Of a stretch of 64,000 nt of DNA, positions 26,349 through 35,075 are shown in pieces. How positions within the stretch are numbered: position 1 is the stretch's first letter; the number at the start of each line of letters is the position of its first letter. A program made the translations under genes and the position numbers. The notes below the pieces were generated by a model. It was given only the letters and a program-made list of their open reading frames with translations, was not told the DNA's origin and ran no database searches. Source of the stretch: Neorhizobium sp. UBA3556 (GTDB lineage Bacteria > Pseudomonadota > Alphaproteobacteria > Rhizobiales > Rhizobiaceae); NCBI GenBank assembly GCA_002376235.1, contig DFNX01000017.1:173908-237907 (forward strand), given 5' to 3'.

Positions 26349-26881
26349 TCGAACAAGATCGCTTTCGACAGCGCTCCCTGAAGCTGCATGACGATCAAAG
26401 ACGAGCAAGGAGTGTTGGGGCATGACGCGCCAATGCCTCTTGTCGGGTTTAAAGAGCTGCCAGCGCTGTGCCTTGCTGGGATTCAGCTAACGGCAGCCCA
26501 TGATTTCCAATTCCATTCAACGGTGGCGTCTTCAGAATGTGCGTCGCGTCGATGATGTCGCGGCGTGTGGCCACGCGGCATCTTTCCCCGCTGGAAAAAT
26601 GGCGGAAATCGCCAATCTCCAAGTTCAGAGCAGAGACCGTGACCAATCTGCGATTTCTCACAGCTTGCGAGATTGTGTCGGCTTGCAAGCCGCCGTGAAT
26701 AATTCCCTTTGATTGATGAAGATTTTACGGCTCCCCCAATGCGTGCGCCAGAATATGGTCGCCACGGCTTTGACATTCGTCACGCGAGAGCGATTGAATT
26801 TGTTATCATGAAATACATTAGTGTTGACATTTAAGCATTTTTTTGCGGTATAAAGATTACAACATAAGTGGGCGGAGACAT
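26349..26881. other. Long intergenic region, no gene recognised
   Basis: About 530 bases between the amidohydrolase operon and the sugar-acid kinase. Weak open frames on both strands (for example 26449-26688 minus) have no recognisable family or good start site. The right end is A/T rich and holds a likely promoter for the kinase. The rest could be decayed sequence. Confidence 0.4.
26824..26854 (+). promoter_or_regulatory. Probable sigma-70-type promoter for the kinase-gntR operon
   Basis: A perfect TTGACA (26824-26829) is followed after 19 bases by TATAAA (26849-26854), 27 bases before the kinase ATG. The spacer is longer than the usual 17, so the exact -10 position is uncertain. Confidence 0.5.
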
Positions 26882-27910
26882 ATGTTAGCCATTATCGCGG
26901 ACGATCTGACCGGTGCGCTCGACTCGGCAGCGCCATTTGCCGGGCGTGGCCTGCGCACGGAAGTGGCGCTCAGCCGCGACGCAATTCTCCATATTGTCGA
27001 TGACCGCCCTGATGTTCTCTCGATCAACCTCAACACGCGTGAAATCGCGCCAGATGAGGCGCGCGCTGTAACCGATGCGGTGATCGCCCTGCTGCCGAAG
27101 GGGACGCAGCTTTTCAAGAAGGTCGATTCCCGGCTCAAGGGCAATATTGTTGCCGAGCTCGACGCCACTCCCTTCGAACACGCTCTCGTTGCCCCCGCTA
27201 TTCCGGAGTTTGAGCGGATCGTTGAGGAAGGGCGAGTTGAAGGCTTTGGTATCGAAACTCCAATCGTGATCGCCGATCGGCTCGGCGCCCATGCCGTCCG
27301 CACCCGTATTCCGGATACCCGCACACCGACCGATATGGATGCAGTTCTAGCGGGAGCCGAAAATGACGGCACCGATCTTTTGATCGGCGCGCGCGGCCTT
27401 GCCGATGCACTCGCCCGCCGTATGACGGCTAAGTCCGTCTCACAGACGGCAAACATTCCGCTTGGCCGGATCGCCTTCGTCATCGGCTCGCGTGACCCGA
27501 TTACGCTTGCGCAAATAGCCGCTCTTCGCAGCGCACACAGTCTGAGTTACCTGCCTGCGCCTAACGGCCATCTCGAGGCAATAATAGATACAGGCTCTGA
27601 CTTGACGCTGGTACAGGCGACGCCAGGCACGACGGAAACAGATCCGCAGCAGGTTTCAGAAGCTCTAGCTGATGGATTGAAACGGAATTTTTCCGATTAC
27701 GACGGAACGCTGCTTCTTTCGGGAGGAGCAACAGCGGAGGCCGTGCTACGCCAGCTTGGTCTTTCGAGACTACGCCTCCATGGCGAATGCCTACCGGGTC
27801 TTGGCCTTGCCTCAGCCGGAGGGCGGTGCATCATTGCCAAATCGGGAGGCTTCGGTCATCCCGATACATTGAAACAAATAGCGGATATGGTCCTGCAAAG
27901 GGCAGGTTGA
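26882..27910 (+). CDS. Four-carbon acid-sugar kinase family protein (DUF1537)
   Basis: This 342-residue ATP-dependent kinase belongs to the OtnK/DtnK/LtnK group, which phosphorylates D-erythronate, D- or L-threonate and related acids. The N-terminal acid-binding part has IADDLTGALDSAAPFAGRG (residues 4-22) and FKKVDSRLKGN. The C-terminal nucleotide-binding part has LLLSGGATAEAV and IAKSGGFG, the defining motifs. The ATG at 26882 has a GCGGAG ribosome site. The usual partners (PdxA2-type dehydrogenase, OtnC/OtnI) are not adjacent; only a GntR regulator follows, 2 bases downstream. The organic-acid operon further right might supply the next steps, but this is inference. Confidence 0.87.
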   Translation: MLAIIADDLTGALDSAAPFAGRGLRTEVALSRDAILHIVDDRPDVLSINLNTREIAPDEARAVTDAVIALLPKGTQLFKKVDSRLKGNIVAELDATPFEHALVAPAIPEFERIVEEGRVEGFGIETPIVIADRLGAHAVRTRIPDTRTPTDMDAVLAGAENDGTDLLIGARGLADALARRMTAKSVSQTANIPLGRIAFVIGSRDPITLAQIAALRSAHSLSYLPAPNGHLEAIIDTGSDLTLVQATPGTTETDPQQVSEALADGLKRNFSDYDGTLLLSGGATAEAVLRQLGLSRLRLHGECLPGLGLASAGGRCIIAKSGGFGHPDTLKQIADMVLQRAG

Positions 27911-27912
27911 AA

Positions 27913-28617
27913 ATGGGACTTGAAACTGGAACCGCTCGCAAGGGCCTCGCTGATATCGTTTTCGAGCGCATGCTGCGTGCCATCAAGTCCGGCGCCTACA
28001 AGCCGGACGAGCGCCTGCCGACGGAACATGATCTCGCCGCCGAATTCGAGGTGTCGCGACCGGTCATCCGTGAGGCATTGAAGCGGCTGCGTGACCAGAG
28101 CCTTATTTATTCCCGCCGCGGCGCCGGCAGCTTTGTCCGCTCCGTCGGCCTCAGAAACCCGCTCGGGTTCGGTCAGTTGGAAAACGTTGCAGATCTTCTG
28201 AACTGCTACGAATTTCGCCTGACGCTGGAGCCTGCCGCCGCAGCAGCAGCAGCTACCCGCCACGATGTCGACAGCCTGAAGGCAATCCGGCAGGCGCTGG
28301 AACTGCTGCGCGATGCCACAAACCGGCAGTCCCATCGCGAGGATGCGGACTTTCAATTCCACCTCGCGATTGCCCGCGCTGCCCAGAACAACTATTTTTC
28401 GACCGCCATGGAAGCCCTGAAGGATCACATCGCGGTCGGCATGAAGTTTCACGGCGCCTCCATCAAGCGAGAGGCATCCGGCCTGTCTCGCGTGTTTGCC
28501 GAACATGAAGCGATCGCCACTGCCATTGCCAACCGCAACGAAGATGACGCTCGACGCTTGATGCTTGAGCATCTGAAGGGGTCTCGGGAGCGATTGTTCC
28601 AGTCGTCGCATAAGTGA
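27913..28617 (+). CDS. GntR-family (FCD subgroup) transcriptional regulator
   Basis: This 234-residue regulator has an N-terminal winged helix (RLPTEHDLAAEFEVSRPVIR, about residues 34-53) and a C-terminal FCD domain (DFQFHLAIARAAQN; FAEHEAIATAIANRNEDDA) with conserved metal-binding histidines. It starts 2 bases after the kinase stop codon, so it is co-transcribed and probably senses the acid that the kinase uses. An upstream extension of the frame overlaps the kinase and is rejected. Confidence 0.87.
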   Translation: MGLETGTARKGLADIVFERMLRAIKSGAYKPDERLPTEHDLAAEFEVSRPVIREALKRLRDQSLIYSRRGAGSFVRSVGLRNPLGFGQLENVADLLNCYEFRLTLEPAAAAAAATRHDVDSLKAIRQALELLRDATNRQSHREDADFQFHLAIARAAQNNYFSTAMEALKDHIAVGMKFHGASIKREASGLSRVFAEHEAIATAIANRNEDDARRLMLEHLKGSRERLFQSSHK

Positions 28618-29141
28618 CCGATCGATCGCCGGCGTTATAGGTTCGGATGCTAAGGTGTAGACCGCAAAAAAAGAGTGGCTGATACAGGTTCGTGCATCAT
28701 CACTTTCGCGCCTTTTTCGTGTCGTTGGTTAACCCCGACACCATAGTATTTGCCGTACTCCCTGAATTTCTGTCTTGAGCCGTCGCGGCGGCTCCCTCCG
28801 CTCATCTCTACATCTTATAGAGATAGAGAAAGCGCCATCGCCTCCGACTAACCCACAGCGGCGCAAGCGTTTGGCGAATGATTCAATCACAAGCAAAATC
28901 AATGGCCATGCGTAGCGTCTGCTGAAATGCTTTGGACGCAGAGGCATAGACCGGCACCACGCGCCGCTTGTTCCACTACCTCAAGAATCCACGTCAAGGC
29001 ACTAAAACCATTCGATTAAACTGGGCGTCCCGCGTGGCTGTCACTCCTGCCTTGTGCATTCCCGCGGAACAGGTTGACCAATTTGACGATTTTCAATATT
29101 ATGTATGCGTTCAATATACTGAACGATCGATCAAAGGAGGA
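28618..29141. other. Intergenic region with promoter and operator of the IclR operon
   Basis: About 520 bases without a supported gene. Open frames here (such as 28729-28947 minus) are basic, arginine-rich shadows. The last 60 bases are A/T rich and hold direct and inverted repeats, listed separately, before the iclR ribosome site. Confidence 0.4.
29092..29124. promoter_or_regulatory. Repeats before iclR: two TTCAATAT copies and GTTCA-N6-TGAAC
   Basis: TTCAATAT occurs at 29092-29099 and again at 29111-29118 (19 bases apart). The second copy lies within the inverted repeat GTTCA-ATATAC-TGAAC (29109-29124). This ends 17 bases before the iclR ATG. IclR proteins often bind their own promoters at such sites; here it is inferred. 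Confidence 0.45.
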
Positions 29142-29900
29142 ATGGTCGTGAGTGGACGCGGAGTGGAGCGTGTCTTGGATATGATCGAGTGGTTTGCGGC
29201 CTCACCGGAGGGCGCGAGCCTTTCGGAGATTGCGGCTGCGCTCGCCATGCCCAAGTCGAGCGCGCTCCTGATGCTGCAATCACTGACGGAGCGCGGTTAC
29301 ATCCATCGCCTTGGTAGTGGCGAATATCAGCTGCTCAGGCTTCCCGGCGAGATCTCTCAAGATGGCCGTAACTACGGTGCCCTGATCGCTCTGGTCTCGT
29401 CTTATCTGTCCCAGGCGGTTGAGCAGACCGGCGAGAGCGGCTTTATCGCGGTGCTGGAAGGTCAGTCGATCCGCTATCTCAACAAGGTCCTGCCGAAACG
29501 CGAAATCCTCTATGATCGCGATATTGTGCCGACACGTCCGGCACATAAAGTCGCAAGCGGCGTGGTTCTGCTGGCTGCCGGCTCTGATACGGATATCGAA
29601 GCTTACGCCGCATCGGTCTCCCTTTCCGAGGCCGAACACTCCAAACTTCTGGATGCTGTCTCGAGCGCCCGGATATCCGGCTTTTATCTCAACGCCATGG
29701 GTGTTGTCGAAGGCGCAGCAGGCGCGGCCGCTCCGATCATCGGAGCCAATGGCAAGGCGATTGCTGCATTCAATATTTCCGGCCCGCAGGGCCGGTTCAT
29801 CTCAAATTCCGACCGCATTTCCGACGTGGTCCGGGAAACTGCCGTCGCGATCAGTGAGGAGCTGGCGCGCCGCGGTCGTCGTCTATCCAAAGGGAGGTAA
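29142..29900 (+). CDS. IclR-family transcriptional regulator
   Basis: This 252-residue regulator has an N-terminal winged helix (ASLSEIAAALAMPKSSALLML, about residues 23-43) and a C-terminal IclR effector-binding GAF-like domain (RPAHKVASGVVLLA; FNISGP near the end). The ATG at 29142 has an ideal AAAGGAGGA site. It is the first gene of the operon, followed after 3 bases by the solute-binding protein, so it probably controls uptake and breakdown of the organic acid handled downstream and also its own level. Confidence 0.88.
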   Translation: MVVSGRGVERVLDMIEWFAASPEGASLSEIAAALAMPKSSALLMLQSLTERGYIHRLGSGEYQLLRLPGEISQDGRNYGALIALVSSYLSQAVEQTGESGFIAVLEGQSIRYLNKVLPKREILYDRDIVPTRPAHKVASGVVLLAAGSDTDIEAYAASVSLSEAEHSKLLDAVSSARISGFYLNAMGVVEGAAGAAAPIIGANGKAIAAFNISGPQGRFISNSDRISDVVRETAVAISEELARRGRRLSKGR

Positions 29901-29903
29901 GGA

Positions 29904-31001
29904 ATGAAACTCGTCACTCTATCGGCTATCGCCGGGTTGTTTGCCGGCGTTGCCGGTTTTGCCCAGGCACAGGAACTACCGGCCGGATATCCGGCCGATT
30001 ACTCGAAGATCATCGAAGGTTCGCGCTCTGAAAAGGGCCTGATGATCTATTCGAACATGGCCGACAACAACTGGCAGCCGATCATCAAGGGGTTTAACGC
30101 CAAATACCCATGGGTGAAGATCGAGACCGTCGATTTGGGTTCCGGCACCGTGCATTCGCGTTGGGAGGCCGAAAAGGGATCAAGCTCGCGCACGGCCGAC
30201 GTGCTGGTATCGGGTGCGAACGACCGCTGGGCTTCCTACGGCAAGGACGGCCTGATGGAAGACTACAAGAGCCCGGAAATCGACAAACTGCCGGATTTTG
30301 CCCACCCCTATCCGGGCGTGAACGTGCTGTCGACCGATCCGCTGGTCATCACCTATAACGCAGCACTTCTGACGGAAGAGCAGCGGCCGAAGGGTTTTGC
30401 CTCGCTGGTAGAAGCAGCGACAGCAGATCCGGACTCTTTCAAGGGCAAGATCACCACCTATGATGCGGCTCGCAACAGCTTCGGTCTCGCCGGCTGGTGG
30501 GCCTATATGGACAAGAAAGGTGATGAAGGCTGGGCGGGTCTCCGCAAGATCGGTCCTCTGATCCGTGGCGAAACTTCCGGCGGCCCGATGAACGAGAAGA
30601 TCGCCACCGGCGAATATCTGATGGGCATTGCCGTTTCCGGCATCACCATTTTCCCGCGCCTGGAGCAGCCGGGCGGAGAAATCCTCGGCTTCGCCTTTCC
30701 CGATGACGGCACGATCATGATGCTGCGTGGCATGGGCATTCCGAAGGGCGCTGCCAACCCGAACTCGGCAAAACTCTTCGTCGATTATGCGCTGAGCCAG
30801 GACGGCCAGACCCAGGTCGGCAAGGGCGGTCTTGTTCCCTATCGTGAAGACGTGCCGGAAGACCAGGTTCGCTACACGTTCCAGAAGATCAGCGAAATCG
30901 TCGGCAAAGACAATGTTATTACCGCTGGATTCGACCAGCGCCTGATTACCGAAGCCGGTCCCTTCGTCGAGAAGTGGAATGCGGCAATCGCCGGCAAATA
31001 A
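29904..31001 (+). CDS. ABC transporter solute-binding protein, Fe3+/phosphonate-type (family 1)
   Basis: This 365-residue periplasmic protein has a signal peptide ending near AQA (about residue 23) and the fold signatures of AfuA/FbpA-like proteins (GLMIYSNMADNNWQPIIKGF, KGKITTYDAARNSFG, MGIPKGAANPNSAKLFVDY). Such proteins bind ferric ions, phosphonates or organic acids. Because the operon encodes acid-metabolising enzymes and no iron genes, an organic anion is more likely than iron. It starts 3 bases after iclR with a GGAGG site. Confidence 0.88.
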   Translation: MKLVTLSAIAGLFAGVAGFAQAQELPAGYPADYSKIIEGSRSEKGLMIYSNMADNNWQPIIKGFNAKYPWVKIETVDLGSGTVHSRWEAEKGSSSRTADVLVSGANDRWASYGKDGLMEDYKSPEIDKLPDFAHPYPGVNVLSTDPLVITYNAALLTEEQRPKGFASLVEAATADPDSFKGKITTYDAARNSFGLAGWWAYMDKKGDEGWAGLRKIGPLIRGETSGGPMNEKIATGEYLMGIAVSGITIFPRLEQPGGEILGFAFPDDGTIMMLRGMGIPKGAANPNSAKLFVDYALSQDGQTQVGKGGLVPYREDVPEDQVRYTFQKISEIVGKDNVITAGFDQRLITEAGPFVEKWNAAIAGK

Positions 31002-31073
31002 GCCGAGCCGAAGGGCTGGCCGCTATCACCCGTATACAGCCGGCCCTTCCACCAACACTGACAGGAAAATTCG

Positions 31074-32792
31074 ATGACGGATATCAGCCACCCCGGCGCG
31101 GCCGGAAGGGGGATAGACCGATCGCGTGCGATCTACTGGGGCGTTGCGGCGCTGACGACGATCCTCGTATTTGGTCCGATCACCCCGATCATCTTCCAGG
31201 CCTTCCTCGACAAGCCGCTCTATGACGACACGGCGGTCGTGACGGTCGGCAATTTCAGCCGCTTGTTCAGCGAACCCGGCATGGCCGGCGTGTTCTTCAA
31301 CACGCTCTATTTTGGCGCGCTGACTATGGTTGTCGCCCAGGTTTTCGGTGCCGTCATGGCGGTTCTTGTCGGACGCACCAATCTGCCTGGCCGCAAATGG
31401 CTGGGCGAGATCTTCATCTGGCCGCTATTCGTCTCGAACCTCGTCATCGCCTTCGGCTGGTTCACCATGTACGGCCCGTCGGGCTTCATGACTCTGGCGG
31501 CCAAAACCTATCTCGGCGGCGCGCCGTGGAACCTCTACAGCGTCACGGGCATGGGTATCGTCGCAGGCCTGAGCCAAGCTCCCCTGACTTACCTGATGTG
31601 CCTTGCCGCCGTCACCAAGGCCGACCCGCTGCTCGAAGACGCGGCGCGCTCGACCGGCGCGGGTCCGTTCCGGGCGTTGTTCTCGGTCACCATTCCGATG
31701 ATCCGTCCCGCCATCATCTATTCGGCGGTATTGAACTTCGTCGTCGGCATCGAGATGCTGGCTATCCCGTTGCTCTTCGGCGGCCCGTCCGGCATCCAGA
31801 CGGTCACGACTTTCCTTTATAACGCCGGCATCAACGCCGCGGTGCGCCCGGAATACGGTATCGTCGGCGCAGCCGCCGTGATCCTGCTGATCGTGGTCGC
31901 CTTCCTAGTCTGGCTGCAGGGTTTTCTGATGAAGGGCGCCGGCCGCTTCGTCACCGTGCGCGGCAAAGCGAGCCGTCCTTCGACGCTCGATCTCGGTGCC
32001 TGGCGCTGGCCCGCCTTCCTGTTCGTCTTCGCTTTCGCCTTCTTGACGATCATCTCGATCTTCGGTGGGATCTTCATGCGCTCGGCGGTGAGTTTCCTCA
32101 CCCCGCTCATTCCGTTCTGGAAGGTTTTGACGACGGCGAATTTCGAGCATGTTCTCGGATCTGCCAATTATGTCCGCTCGATCGTAAATTCCGTTCTGGT
32201 GGCGACGATCGGGGCCGCGATCGGCACGTTCTTCATTCTTGTGATTGCACTCGTCGCCCGTCGTTCGGACTTCCGCCACAGCCGGACGCTCGAATATATC
32301 GCTCTCTTTCCCCGCGCGCTGCCGGGCATCATTGCCGGTCTCGGTTTCTTCTATGCGGTGATCTGGCTTCCCGGAGCCGACATCATCCGCGGCACGATCG
32401 CCGTGCTGATCCTCGCCTTCATGATCCGCTATATTCCGGTCGGTTTTGGCGCGATTGCCCCGGCACTCGCCCAGGTCGGCGAGGAACTCGACCGTGGTGC
32501 GCGCATCTCGGGCGCCGACTGGTGGACGACGGTGACGCGCATCATCGTACCGATCCTGAAACCCGCATTATTCAGCTGTTACGCGCTGCTCTTCATCCAT
32601 TTCTTTAAGGAATATGTGACGGCGGCCTTCCTCTATCAGCCCGGGTCCGAGATCATCGGCACCACCATGCTGCAGCTTGTCGCCCAAGGCGATAACGGCC
32701 CGGTCTCCGCCCTCGCAACCATTCAAGTCGTCATCACCGCCGCGTTCGTCATCCTCGCTCGCCGCGTCATGGGAGCCAAAATCTATGGCTGA
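31074..32792 (+). CDS. ABC transporter permease, two fused permease domains (FbpB type)
   Basis: This 572-residue inner-membrane protein holds two permease domains in one chain, with about twelve membrane spans. Each half has its EAA loop: DPLLEDAARSTGAGPFRALF in the first and VGEELDRGARISGADWWTTV in the second. Such fused permeases are usual for Fe3+/2-aminoethylphosphonate-type importers. The ATG follows an AGGAAA site, and the gene overlaps the ATPase by 8 bases. Confidence 0.92.
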   Translation: MTDISHPGAAGRGIDRSRAIYWGVAALTTILVFGPITPIIFQAFLDKPLYDDTAVVTVGNFSRLFSEPGMAGVFFNTLYFGALTMVVAQVFGAVMAVLVGRTNLPGRKWLGEIFIWPLFVSNLVIAFGWFTMYGPSGFMTLAAKTYLGGAPWNLYSVTGMGIVAGLSQAPLTYLMCLAAVTKADPLLEDAARSTGAGPFRALFSVTIPMIRPAIIYSAVLNFVVGIEMLAIPLLFGGPSGIQTVTTFLYNAGINAAVRPEYGIVGAAAVILLIVVAFLVWLQGFLMKGAGRFVTVRGKASRPSTLDLGAWRWPAFLFVFAFAFLTIISIFGGIFMRSAVSFLTPLIPFWKVLTTANFEHVLGSANYVRSIVNSVLVATIGAAIGTFFILVIALVARRSDFRHSRTLEYIALFPRALPGIIAGLGFFYAVIWLPGADIIRGTIAVLILAFMIRYIPVGFGAIAPALAQVGEELDRGARISGADWWTTVTRIIVPILKPALFSCYALLFIHFFKEYVTAAFLYQPGSEIIGTTMLQLVAQGDNGPVSALATIQVVITAAFVILARRVMGAKIYG

Positions 32793-33861
32793 TCTCGTCC
32801 TTCAGAACCTTACCATCAAATACGGCTCGGTTACCGCCGTCGACAATCTCAACATCCATGTCGCATCCGGCGAATTCCTGACGCTGCTCGGGCCCTCCGG
32901 CTGCGGCAAGTCGACCTCGCTGTTTGCTGTCGCAGGTCTCAACCACGCGACATCCGGCACGATCCGCGTCGGCGATCGGGTCCTGTTCGACGGCAATCCG
33001 AACAACACCGTGCCGCCGGAAAAGCGCAATATCGGCCTCGTATTCCAGTCCTATGCGCTGTGGCCGCACAAGACGGTGGCGGAAAACCTCGCATTCCCGC
33101 TCACACTCCGCAAGATCGGTAGAGCGGAACGCGACGAGCGGATCAAGGAAGCGCTCGGTCTCGTGGAAATGCTGCCCTACGCGGATCGCTATCCATTCGA
33201 ACTCTCCGGCGGCCAGCAGCAGCGCGTGGCGCTTGCCCGTGCGCTCGTCTACCGCCCACCGCTTCTGCTGCTGGACGAACCGCTGTCGAACCTCGATGCG
33301 AAACTGCGTGAACGTGCTCGCGTCTGGCTGCGCGAGTTGCAGGAACGACTGAACGTCACGACCATCTACGTGACCCACGATCAGGCCGAGGCGCTTGCCG
33401 TCTCCGACCGGATCGCGGTGATGAGCATGGGCCGCATGCGCCAGCTCGGCACGCCGCGCGAGATCTACGAGAGCCCGGCTGACAGTTTCGTCGCCGACTT
33501 CATCGGCTCGTCCAACTTCTTCGACGGTACGATGGTCGAAAGCGGCACGGACAAGGCTCGCATCCGCCTTGCCGATGGCAGCGAGATTGTCACGCCGCCG
33601 GGGCCAGCCGCCACAGATGGTTCCGTCGTCGTCGCCATCCGCCCGGAAAAGATCGAACTTTCCAGCTCAACCGGTCCGAACACGATGCGGGTATCGATCG
33701 ATCAGCGGACCTATCTCGGCTCCGTCTGGCAATATGCCGTGCGTTCCGGCTCGATCGAGTTCCGCATCCAGACCCCGGCGGAACTGAAAGAGGATTCGAT
33801 TCTCGTGCGCATTCCTCAGGAACACTGCGCTGTCTTTCCCGACAAGCCCGGTGCGAATTGA
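32785..33861 (+). CDS. ABC transporter ATP-binding protein (FbpC/PotA-like)
   Basis: This 358-residue ATPase has Walker A GPSGCGKST (about residues 35-43), the signature LSGGQQQRVALARAL, Walker B LLLLDEPLSNLD and the switch His in YVTHDQAEAL. It ends with a TOBE-type regulatory domain (VVVAIRPEKIEL). It starts inside the permease gene (8-base overlap), so the two are coupled. It powers the importer formed with the two preceding genes. Confidence 0.93.
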   Translation: MADLVLQNLTIKYGSVTAVDNLNIHVASGEFLTLLGPSGCGKSTSLFAVAGLNHATSGTIRVGDRVLFDGNPNNTVPPEKRNIGLVFQSYALWPHKTVAENLAFPLTLRKIGRAERDERIKEALGLVEMLPYADRYPFELSGGQQQRVALARALVYRPPLLLLDEPLSNLDAKLRERARVWLRELQERLNVTTIYVTHDQAEALAVSDRIAVMSMGRMRQLGTPREIYESPADSFVADFIGSSNFFDGTMVESGTDKARIRLADGSEIVTPPGPAATDGSVVVAIRPEKIELSSSTGPNTMRVSIDQRTYLGSVWQYAVRSGSIEFRIQTPAELKEDSILVRIPQEHCAVFPDKPGAN

Positions 33862-33869
33862 GGCGATCA

Positions 33870-35075
33870 ATGGAAGAGAAAAAGAAAACAGTTCGTTTTG
33901 AAGCCGACCGAAAGGGACCGCTGCACGGTATTCGCGTCATCGACTTGAGCCGTGTCGTTGCCGGTAACATGCTGTCCCTGCAGCTCGGCGACTTTGGTGC
34001 CGATGTCGTGAAAATAGAGCCGCCGCAGGGTGACGCTTTGCGCGAATGGCGTGATAACGGCCATTCGTTGCACTGGAAGACCTATGGCAGGAACAAGCGC
34101 TCGATCGCACTCAACCTGCGTCAACCAAAGGCTCTGGAAGCGCTGAAGAGGCTGCTCGAAAAGGCGGACGTCTTCATCGAGAACTTTCGCCCCGGCACGC
34201 TGGAGGAAATGGGGCTTTCGCCCGAAAGTCTGCTGGAACTCAATCCACGACTGATCATCGTCAGGATCTCAGGCTTCGGCCAGACCGGGCCTTATGCCAA
34301 GCTCCCCGGCTTCGGCACGCTGGTCGAAGCGATGAGCGGCTTTGCATCGCGCACGGGTTTCCCCGATCGCGAGCCAGTGCTGCCGCCCTTGGCTTTGGCC
34401 GACATGATCTCTGGTCTGACCGGTGCGAATGCCGTGATGATGGCGCTGTTTGCGCGCGAACGCGGCGATGCCGCAGGCCAGGTTATCGACTTGTCGCTGC
34501 TGGAACCGATCTTCGCGTCGCTTGGGCCTGAAGCCTCGATCTACAGCGTCACAGGCAAGGTCAAACAGAGGTCCGGCTCTGGTTCCAACACAGTTTCGCC
34601 ACGCAATGTCTATCTGTGCAGCGACGGCAAATATGTGGCGCTGTCCGGCTCCACCCAGGTTATCGCGATGCGTATCTTCGACATCGTCGGTCGGCCCGAC
34701 ATGAAGGACGATCCGCGCTTCTCGACCAACATGGAACGCGTCAGACATCGCGAACTCGTGGATGAAGCACTCGGCGCCTGGTTCGTGACCCGCACACGCG
34801 ACGATGCACTGGCGGCCATGCGCGCGGCTGGCGCAACCGTCGGCCCGGTCTACGACATCGCCGATATCAGCACCGACCGGCATTTTGCCGAGCGCGAAAT
34901 CGTCGTGGATGTAGAGGATGCCGATCTTGGCAGTATTCCGCAGCACAACATCTTCCCACGCTTTTCCGCAACGCCCGGCGTCTTCCGCCATCCGGCCCCG
35001 AATGTGGGTGAGCACACGGAAGCGATCCTTTCCGAAATCGGTATGACCCCGGATGAGTTGGAGGGCGATGAATGA
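33870..35075 (+). CDS. Family III CoA-transferase (CaiB/BaiF)
   Basis: This 401-residue enzyme transfers CoA between acyl-CoA and a free carboxylic acid by way of an aspartyl-CoA intermediate. It has LHGIRVIDLSRVVAGNMLSL at the N-terminus, DVVKIEPPQGD, the FRPGTLEEMGLS stretch and the catalytic Asp in LALADMISGLTG. In this operon it would activate the imported acid as its CoA thioester ahead of the CitE-like lyase. The ATG at 33870 has a GAGG site; the frame also opens at a TTG overlapping the previous stop (33858). It overlaps the lyase gene by ATGA. Confidence 0.9.
   Translation: MEEKKKTVRFEADRKGPLHGIRVIDLSRVVAGNMLSLQLGDFGADVVKIEPPQGDALREWRDNGHSLHWKTYGRNKRSIALNLRQPKALEALKRLLEKADVFIENFRPGTLEEMGLSPESLLELNPRLIIVRISGFGQTGPYAKLPGFGTLVEAMSGFASRTGFPDREPVLPPLALADMISGLTGANAVMMALFARERGDAAGQVIDLSLLEPIFASLGPEASIYSVTGKVKQRSGSGSNTVSPRNVYLCSDGKYVALSGSTQVIAMRIFDIVGRPDMKDDPRFSTNMERVRHRELVDEALGAWFVTRTRDDALAAMRAAGATVGPVYDIADISTDRHFAEREIVVDVEDADLGSIPQHNIFPRFSATPGVFRHPAPNVGEHTEAILSEIGMTPDELEGDE

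Noticed and set aside
26449..26776. Short minus-strand frames in the long intergenic region before the kinase
   Set aside because: No ribosome site, no recognisable family, and unusual composition; treated as non-coding.
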